A DNA stretch of 64,000 bases from Gimesia aquarii (lineage in GTDB: Bacteria; Planctomycetota; Planctomycetia; Planctomycetales; Planctomycetaceae): contig NZ_CP037920.1 of assembly GCF_007748195.1 (NCBI RefSeq), forward strand, positions 1,985,501-2,049,500, read 5' to 3'. A program made the position numbers and the translations under genes. The notes beneath the pieces are model-generated. The model did not search any database and was not told where the DNA came from. It worked only from the letters and a program-made list of their open reading frames with translations. This document shows positions 58,073 to 64,000 of the stretch, one piece after another (within the stretch, counting starts at the first letter, position 1; every line of letters starts with the position of its first letter).

Positions 58073-58990
58073 ATGAGACATTTAATTACCTTGCACGACT
58101 TGGAATCGTCTGAAATCCTAGAAATATTTGCCCTCGTCCAGGAATTAAAAGAGAAACAAAAATCAGGAGAACGTCCACAGTTATTACAGGGCAACACAAT
58201 GACTCAGGTATTCGAAAAACCTTCGCTCAGAACAAGGCTCAGTTTTGAATCAGCCATGTGGGAACTGGGAGGGGGTGCGAGCTTCTTTACCTGCAAAGAG
58301 GCGGGCCTGGATGGACGTGAATCGATTGAAGATGTTGCCCGGGTGATTGGCGGCTATTCTGATGTGATCACATTGCGAACCTTCTCGCACGAACTCATAG
58401 AACAGTTCGCTAAAAACTCGAACGCTTCGGTGATCAACGCACTTTCCGATTTAAGTCATCCCTGTCAGGCATTGACCGATCTGTTTACGATGCAGGAAAT
58501 CGCCGGCGACTTATCTCAACAGAAACTGGCGTATGTGGGTGATGGTAATAACGTGGCGTTCTCACTCGCCAATTGTTGTGCCAAGTTGGGTGTTCCTTTC
58601 GTTGTCTCTTCGCCGGAAGGCTTTGAGTTATCTTCGGATTTTGTGACTTCATTGAAAGCAAACATCCCCGATGCCAAACTGGAACTGGAGCCGGATCCTC
58701 AAAAAGCGGTTGCGGAAGCAAACGTGATTTACACCGATGTCTGGGCCAGCATGGGACAGGAAGCCGAAACGGAAAAACGCAAGAAAATTTTTGCCGATTA
58801 TCAGGTCAATTCCAAGCTCATGACAGCCGCAGGTTCGAATTGTAAATTTATGCATTGCCTGCCTGCGAAACGGGGGCTCGAAGTCACCGATGAGGTGCTT
58901 GATAGTCGACAAAGTATTGTCTTCCAGCAAGCCGAAAATCGAAAGCATCTCGCAAAAGGGTTGTTAGTCTGGTTAATGCAACAGGCTTGA
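58073..58990 (+). CDS. argF: Ornithine carbamoyltransferase
   Basis: Makes citrulline from ornithine and carbamoyl phosphate. I start at the ATG at 58073 (305 residues), with GAG about seven bases upstream, not at the TTG at 58061. Motifs: carbamoyl phosphate binding FEKPSLRTRLSFE near residue 46 (the usual STRT is SLRT), DLSHPCQALTD near 128, YVGDGNNVA near 151 and the ornithine loop FMHCLPAKRG near 260. Follows argD on the same strand and ends in a terminator. Confidence 0.95.
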   Translation: MRHLITLHDLESSEILEIFALVQELKEKQKSGERPQLLQGNTMTQVFEKPSLRTRLSFESAMWELGGGASFFTCKEAGLDGRESIEDVARVIGGYSDVITLRTFSHELIEQFAKNSNASVINALSDLSHPCQALTDLFTMQEIAGDLSQQKLAYVGDGNNVAFSLANCCAKLGVPFVVSSPEGFELSSDFVTSLKANIPDAKLELEPDPQKAVAEANVIYTDVWASMGQEAETEKRKKIFADYQVNSKLMTAAGSNCKFMHCLPAKRGLEVTDEVLDSRQSIVFQQAENRKHLAKGLLVWLMQQA

Positions 58991-59013
58991 TCCTTAAAAA
59001 GTCATAGTTCAAA

Positions 59014-59043
59014 ATCTCGGTGAATATCGCCGAGGTTTTTTTG
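59014..59043 (+). terminator. Intrinsic terminator of argD-argF
   Basis: CTCGG (59016-59020) pairs with CCGAG (59030-59034), extended by weaker A-T and G-U pairs, with a nine-base loop and a following run of seven T. Confidence 0.8.
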
Positions 59044-59720
59044 TTAGTTATGCACATTGTTCATTGCGACACAAAAAGTCATCAGGCTCAAGTTCACTTG
59101 ACATTTTTGGGAATCTTTTCACCAAAGATTTCGTTCTTTTATAGGTGCTGAAAGTTTAGCTTGACGTCATCGCGACCTTCGCGAAACTCTGTGATCTGCG
59201 TCGCGCGCGCGAGTAAAAAAAATCATGCGGATGCATCAATATTCCCCTGTTAATTCCAGCACTATAAAACCCTCTTGTTTGGCGCTGTTTTTGGGAAAAG
59301 ACTAAAATCCACTTCTGAATGAGCACTATTTGGTTTCCCCAAATGAGCCCTGTTTGGCCCGATTGACTTGAGATCTGAACTCTCAACTTTCCAAAATTGA
59401 CCATAGTCGAGACAATAATGCGCAAAAGTGGATCAAGCTGGTTTCGAAGGTCAGCCAATGTTGTAAACGGTGCTATGCAATAGGGGTTACGGCTATATAG
59501 TATTGAGAGACTCATCTGGAACTCCGCACAAATAGAATGAAATAGAAACATTGCATGTACGCTGACTAAAGGATATTAAATCCTCAGATACCATTTTCGG
59601 ATGCGTACCTGAAAGAAACCTTGCAATCTGACAACTCAGTATTCTATCCGATACGACTCGTACTGTATGACATGAAAATCCGGCAGTAATCAGCTTTAAA
59701 GCACTGGTGATGTGAGATCG
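59044..59720. other. Long intergenic region
   Basis: A 677-base gap between the argF terminator and the convergent transporter gene. A 131-codon minus-strand frame (59156-59551) has unlikely composition and I do not call it. A GC-rich patch (59182-59209) may be a dispersed repeat. A near-direct repeat, GAGCACTATTTGG and GAGCCCTGTTTGG, lies around 59319-59358. No RNA gene is apparent. Confidence 0.5.
59182..59209 (-). repeat. Possible dispersed intergenic repeat, copy 2
   Basis: Reverse-strand match to 13453-13480, sharing the exact 15-mer at 59195-59209 and the AGTTTCG end. It is flanked by a further TCGCGA palindromic pair (59170-59184). On the minus strand it reads SRARRRSQSFAKV, a peptide that I associate with spurious repeat-encoded ORFs in planctomycete annotation. 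Confidence 0.35.
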
Positions 59721-61190
59721 CTATTTATTAAACAACTCATTGATGGCGTCTTTGTAGAAGACCGAGAACATCAGCCAGGCCATCAGCAGTGTCAAAATCA
59801 GGTTAAGAGATTGACCGCAAACATAGAGGATCAACGGCTTGCCCCCTTTCAGGAATTTCGTCAGTTCCCGGAAGTTGGTTTCGAGACCGATACTGATAAA
59901 GGCCAGACAGAAGAACCAGCCTCGGAAAACCTTCGATGATTCTTTCACCATTGTGGGAACAATGATGTCACCGCCTTGCATGTAAACATACATAAGCGAG
60001 AAGACAGAAGAAGCAAGCACAAACCCAAGTACGAATTTGGGGAAGCGATACCAGATTTCCCAAGCATCAGGCTTGATTTGTGATTCCTTACCTTCCACAC
60101 GGGTGACCCAGTACACGGCGACTCCAAACGCGGTGACACCAATGAGAATATTTTGAATCATTTTGATCGTAATTGCCACCTGTTCGGCTTGTTCCCCCAA
60201 TATAGCTCCTGAGGCAGCCACCGCGCCGGTAGAGTCGATTGTGCCTCCCATCCAGGCGCCTCCCAGGATGGGACCAATCCCCAACACTTTAATCAGAGCC
60301 GGCATCACAATCATCATGATGACAGTGAAACTTAACGAGAGGCCAATCGCAAACGACAGCTCTTCTTTTTTCGCTTTACAGGATGCGGCTGTGGCAATCG
60401 CAGCAGACACACCACACACGGACATATCAGCCGAAATAACCATGTTCAGCGATTTCGATTCCAGTTTGAGAATCTTCTGTCCAAAAGCATAAGTACTGAT
60501 AAGCACGATAGGGGTTACAATCCAGGCGATGCAAATCCCCGGCAGTCCCAGGATTAACAACCGACTGAAGAGCACACTGGCCCCCATAATGACAAGACCT
60601 GTTTTAATATAAAATTCTGTTTTCAGTGCGGGCTTCATCCACTCGGGAGTACCAATCGTATTGCTGATCACCAAACCAATCATCAGTGCCCAAAGTGCAT
60701 ACTCCAGATTGTATCTTTTGGCAACAACCTGTCCGGTAAGCACATAAGCCAGCGTCGCCAACAAAAACACGCCGATAAATCCGACAGCAAACTTTGTAAC
60801 AGAGTGCCCCATTGCTTTAATACCCAATGAGAAAGCACACAGACTAATAAAAAAAACAGCGCATAACGGAATGAGCAGGTTCTTCTTTTCAGGTGGAAAT
60901 ATCGAACTGATCGGGTTTTGAGTCCATGAACCTGGCTTTGCTAACCAGGGCTTGAGTGGACTATGTACGCTCGGCTTTTCACCAGCTGTCTTTGCTTCTG
61001 CGAGTTGCTCGGAAAAATTGTTCGGCAGGTTAAGATAAAACGCCAGAAAACAGATCAGCAGTAAGAGCCCGCCAATCCAGATGGCCCACCAGTCTTCGCT
61101 GGTCTTCATTTCTGACCAGGTCGAACGCCGTGGAGTGGGAGCGACGATATCAACCTGTTTAGGATCAGGAGTAGGCGCGTTTTCTGGCAT
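59721..61190 (-). CDS. YeiH/UPF0324 family putative anion exporter
   Basis: A 489-residue membrane protein with about 11 helices. The UPF0324 core (about 145-480) shows [13 protein letters not shown] near residue 166, a [14 protein letters not shown] helix near 192, the conserved [15 protein letters not shown] segment near 253, and [19 protein letters not shown] near 312. Relatives are proposed sulfate or thiosulfate exporters, often under LysR control; none is seen here. It is longer than the usual 340 residues because of an N-terminal part with one extra helix ([19 protein letters not shown]), a 50-residue loop and another pair of helices. Substrate unproven. Confidence 0.88.
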   Translation of the reverse strand: MPENAPTPDPKQVDIVAPTPRRSTWSEMKTSEDWWAIWIGGLLLLICFLAFYLNLPNNFSEQLAEAKTAGEKPSVHSPLKPWLAKPGSWTQNPISSIFPPEKKNLLIPLCAVFFISLCAFSLGIKAMGHSVTKFAVGFIGVFLLATLAYVLTGQVVAKRYNLEYALWALMIGLVISNTIGTPEWMKPALKTEFYIKTGLVIMGASVLFSRLLILGLPGICIAWIVTPIVLISTYAFGQKILKLESKSLNMVISADMSVCGVSAAIATAASCKAKKEELSFAIGLSLSFTVIMMIVMPALIKVLGIGPILGGAWMGGTIDSTGAVAASGAILGEQAEQVAITIKMIQNILIGVTAFGVAVYWVTRVEGKESQIKPDAWEIWYRFPKFVLGFVLASSVFSLMYVYMQGGDIIVPTMVKESSKVFRGWFFCLAFISIGLETNFRELTKFLKGGKPLILYVCGQSLNLILTLLMAWLMFSVFYKDAINELFNK

Positions 61191-61373
61191 GATTCATCTC
61201 GGAGCAAAGACACAATGGTGAGTTCACTTTGAAGTTAAGAATCATACCTTACAAAAAATGAGAACAATCGAAAAGCGTGAGGCTAATAATCGCCATCGTT
61301 TCGATGAATAGAGCAATCAAAGCAGATGTAGAATGATTGGTGAGCATACATATCAGCTCTATAGGGAATGAGA

Positions 61374-63710
61374 CTACTCGGGTGCGACTGTTGAGATCAT
61401 GGCCTGCTTAGTCGTTTTTTTCTTTGGAGGTACGTCAACAGCCTCTTGAAGCTTTTCGAGCAAGGTTGCCTGCGTATAGAGATCGCGAATGATAATGGGC
61501 TTGTTGGGCTGATTCGCGGGAAAGATCACCGTCAGCGGAATACTGACACTGTCAAATTTATCCAGCCATTCTTTGATCGTCGGTGAGTAGTCTGTGTAAT
61601 CGGCATACATGGGAACGATGTTATGTTTTTTGATCAGTTCGAGCGTTTCCTCGGTATTTAATGCGTACTTTTCATTTGTTTTGCAAGTCAGGCACCAATC
61701 AGCGGAAAAATCGATCAGCACCGTTTTGTTTTCTTCTCGCAATTGATTCAGTTCTGTCGCATTAAAGGGAACCCATGGCAGTTGGTTCGCTGATTTCTGG
61801 CTCATATCGTAACCAAAGAAACAAATACCAGCCGTTAACAAAAGCGCTGCAACGCGCACGGTCATTTTCTGCTGAGTCGAAGAATTATGAGAGTAGAGGC
61901 TGCCGATCATCCACAGACCGGTGGTAATTCCCAACAACATGATGAGAACGGGAACTGTGAGCGACTCATCTAAAAATGAGATAATAAAGATGACTGCTCC
62001 CATGAGTACGATCCCGGAGAATTCCTTGAAACGCACCATCCACATCCCGGGTTTGGGAAGATAGTTGATCGCTTTGGGAAAAATACTAAAGATCAGATAA
62101 GGAGAGGCCATTCCCAAGCCCATCACGAGCCAGACCAGATAGGTAATGTTCGGAGTTTGTTTCACAGACCAGGCCAGAACGGGACCCAGGAAGGGACCAC
62201 TACAGGGGGTTGCCAGCAGTGTTGCCAGGATTCCAGTCAGAAAAGCCCCTGTCAGTCCTTCTCGCTGTTGACCACCGGCGGCTGAACCAACCATACCTGG
62301 TACGGGAATTTCAAAAACGCCCAACATACTCAAACCCATGGCGTAAACGATACAGGCCATCACAATGTTGAATTTCGGACTTTGAAACAAACCACCCCAG
62401 CCCAATCCGGCAAAGACAGCCAGCGAAGCCAGAGCAAGAAAGACAGTGACTACACCCAGCGAATAGAAAATATTCAGCAGGAAGATCCGCATGCGACTTT
62501 CACCTGCCTGTTGCACAAAGCTCATCACCTTGATGGCAACCACGGGGAGCACACACGGCATGACATTTAGAATCAGTCCGCCTAAAAATGCAAAAAAGAG
62601 GTTTAAGGCAAGGGAACGGTTACTAGCATCGCTTGAAGAAACAATCAGGGCATCATCATCGTCATCCGATCCCTTGAGCTCTTCAATTGAAGACATGACC
62701 ACCGGTTTTGCATTGGTCAGATTTCCTAATTGGAATTCGACAGGCAGTGGTCGTCGACAACTCCCTTTGTTACAGATCTGATAAGTCAGTTTGCCTTCTA
62801 CGCCATACTCTTTATCCCCGGGGATGCGTTCAAACTCGCGCGTCCAGACAACTTTGTCATAGTGTGTTCGCTGGGTATAATCGTCATGTGTTTCCACTTT
62901 GGGTTCCGGTGAAACAGCAAACTGTTTGGAAACCGGTTTCAAACCCTCCAGTTTGAAAATTTCAATATGAGTGGGTAAACCCGCATTCTTCTTGTCTTGA
63001 TCTAATGCAAATGTATGAAACTCCTGATCCAAAGTCATCGTAATGGTAAGTTGTACTAACTTTTCAGGACTGGTTTTCGAGGGGGCTAAGGCAAACGTCA
63101 ATTCCACCGGATCGGGTATCGAGCGGCGTTCAGGGACGACTGTTTGTGTGAGCGGCGCACTTTCTTTCTTGCCTGACAAAGTGGCTGTAAAGGAGTACTG
63201 CGAAGGTACACAGTTTTTTGAATCACAAACCTGATAGATCATTTGTCCTTTGATCTGGACTGTTGTGGGATCTTTCACATCTTGATTGACTTTGAAGCGG
63301 CGACTCCAAATCACATGTTTTGAGTATTTTTCGATTTCCTTACCAAACAGCGGTTCAAAGACTTTCTTCGGCGGATGATCCGCATTGAAATGTTTATCGA
63401 CGGAGGTCAAACCTTTGGACTCTTCAATCACGAACTTGGTCGCACCCCCGAAAGTAGGACTTGTGGAGTAGGTATAGCAGCCCTCAGGAATCATCATCGC
63501 CAGTGAAAGCGTGACGGTATCCCCGGCTTTAGCGTCTTGAGGCGTGAGGCTGACACTCACCTCTGCTTTAGGGGCAGGATTCCCCGCAGAGGCGTTTTTC
63601 TGTCCGAATAGATCGGGAAGCGATGGTTTTTGTGCCATTAAGCCGATTGAGGAGCAGACCAGGGCAGCAAAGACTGTTATAATAGCGGTAATATGGCGGG
63701 GAGATTTCAA
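61374..63710 (-). CDS. DsbD-like thiol:disulfide interchange protein
   Basis: A 778-residue protein that carries electrons from cytosolic thioredoxin to the periplasm. The start is TTG, supported by a GGAAGGG ribosome-binding site and by the signal peptide it encodes (HITAIITVFAALVCSSIGL). Two DsbD-type N-terminal domains come in tandem (about 45-190 with QVCDSKNCVPS, and 200-345 with QICNKGSCRRP), where classical DsbD has one. The membrane part (about 370-640) has the two redox cysteines in NVMPCVLPVVAIKV and LATPCSGPFLGP. The C-terminal thioredoxin domain has DFSADWCLTCK near residue 670. It probably serves cytochrome c maturation or disulfide repair. Confidence 0.92.
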   Translation of the reverse strand: MKSPRHITAIITVFAALVCSSIGLMAQKPSLPDLFGQKNASAGNPAPKAEVSVSLTPQDAKAGDTVTLSLAMMIPEGCYTYSTSPTFGGATKFVIEESKGLTSVDKHFNADHPPKKVFEPLFGKEIEKYSKHVIWSRRFKVNQDVKDPTTVQIKGQMIYQVCDSKNCVPSQYSFTATLSGKKESAPLTQTVVPERRSIPDPVELTFALAPSKTSPEKLVQLTITMTLDQEFHTFALDQDKKNAGLPTHIEIFKLEGLKPVSKQFAVSPEPKVETHDDYTQRTHYDKVVWTREFERIPGDKEYGVEGKLTYQICNKGSCRRPLPVEFQLGNLTNAKPVVMSSIEELKGSDDDDDALIVSSSDASNRSLALNLFFAFLGGLILNVMPCVLPVVAIKVMSFVQQAGESRMRIFLLNIFYSLGVVTVFLALASLAVFAGLGWGGLFQSPKFNIVMACIVYAMGLSMLGVFEIPVPGMVGSAAGGQQREGLTGAFLTGILATLLATPCSGPFLGPVLAWSVKQTPNITYLVWLVMGLGMASPYLIFSIFPKAINYLPKPGMWMVRFKEFSGIVLMGAVIFIISFLDESLTVPVLIMLLGITTGLWMIGSLYSHNSSTQQKMTVRVAALLLTAGICFFGYDMSQKSANQLPWVPFNATELNQLREENKTVLIDFSADWCLTCKTNEKYALNTEETLELIKKHNIVPMYADYTDYSPTIKEWLDKFDSVSIPLTVIFPANQPNKPIIIRDLYTQATLLEKLQEAVDVPPKKKTTKQAMISTVAPE

Positions 63711-64000
63711 AACGAAACCCTTCCAGAAAACTCTGTAATGGAGTGAACCTGTCGGATGACTACGTATTGTATTATATCGGTGTCAGGATGAGGATCTTCT
63801 GTGCGATAAGTCACAAATCCTGGTTGATTCATATGGATTTTAAATGAATGAGTCAACACTGACAACAATTTACTGACCCTGTGCAATATTACTATTTTCG
63901 CATGATTTTGAAATCTAACCAAGTTGAAAATGCAAATCGTGAAGACCAAATAAGATGAGTTTTCACCAAATTTGATGGAAGTCATGAGTACACCGGATCT
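63711..64000. other. Intergenic region at the right edge
   Basis: A 290-base AT-rich stretch upstream of the dsbD-like gene. The minus-strand frame at 63707-63985 overlaps the dsbD start and has no supporting features. An ATG at 63984 (ATG AGT ACA CCG GAT) with GATGGAAG upstream may open a plus-strand gene beyond the window; five codons are too few to judge. Confidence 0.4.

Noticed and set aside
59156..59551. 131-codon minus-strand frame
   Set aside because: Unstructured composition, no ribosome-binding site, and its C-terminal end is the GC-rich repeat patch; typical of a spurious intergenic ORF.
63707..63985. 92-codon minus-strand frame at the right edge
   Set aside because: It overlaps the start of the dsbD-like gene, has no protein-like features, and occupies the probable promoter.

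Overview
The window looks like chromosomal DNA of a marine-type planctomycete, probably near Gimesia/Rubinisphaera in the Planctomycetaceae. This rests on gene content: two DUF1559 pseudopilin-like proteins with the H-x9-DG motif, an ECF sigma factor paired with a FecR-type protein, DUF1080, DUF4159, several PQQ-like beta-propellers, a large sugar dehydrogenase fused to cytochrome c modules, and transmembrane Ser/Thr kinases. Base composition looks mid-40s %GC by eye (not computed). I see no IS elements, phage genes, CRISPR arrays, tRNAs or rRNAs. Most genes face open intergenic space and form short runs of 2-5 genes.

Layout. 1-2.5 kb: the N-terminal part of a Ycf46-like AAA ATPase running off the left edge, and PolX. 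2.5-6.8 kb: a Gly/Cys-rich secreted protein, a TPR lipoprotein and FolE2. 7.1-13 kb: sigma factor, FecR protein, DUF1559 pseudopilin, exported calcineurin-like phosphoesterase and DUF1080 protein, all on the plus strand. 13.6-19.4 kb: a five-gene minus-strand run (iron alcohol dehydrogenase, PQQ propeller, HemN-like radical SAM, UbiC/chorismate-lyase-like protein, halogenase-family flavoprotein) that looks like a small uncharacterised aromatic pathway. 19.8-33.4 kb: housekeeping genes (nadD, priA, hemW, holA, murJ) interleaved with a sugar dehydrogenase-cytochrome fusion, a degenerate phosphohexomutase and two unknown proteins. 33.5-38.4 kb: a second DUF1559 protein, HemP, a small lipoprotein, xylose isomerase, an unlisted 54-residue membrane protein and a candidate small RNA ending in a clear terminator. 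38.4-50.9 kb: two Ser/Thr kinases (one with a Cache sensor, one with a pseudo-receiver), a radical SAM protein, nagA, MoxR, a cyclase-repeat/DUF4159 protein, two small membrane proteins and a glycosyltransferase. 51-64 kb: a translationally coupled pair of PQQ-propeller proteins, hemB, argD-argF, a YeiH-family transporter and a DsbD-like protein.

How genes connect. argD and argF are consecutive steps of arginine synthesis. hemB makes porphobilinogen, and hemW and hemP are heme-handling, but the three are scattered. The exported cytochrome-bearing dehydrogenase would need cytochrome c maturation, which the DsbD-like protein could support by carrying reductant to the periplasm. The sigma/FecR/pseudopilin block is a typical planctomycete regulatory unit. 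The observations I rate highest are the in-frame TAG near the start of the phosphohexomutase-like gene (28447-29895), the orphan structured RNA at about 38155-38287, and the UbiC-like/flavoprotein/radical SAM gene run (13639-19407).
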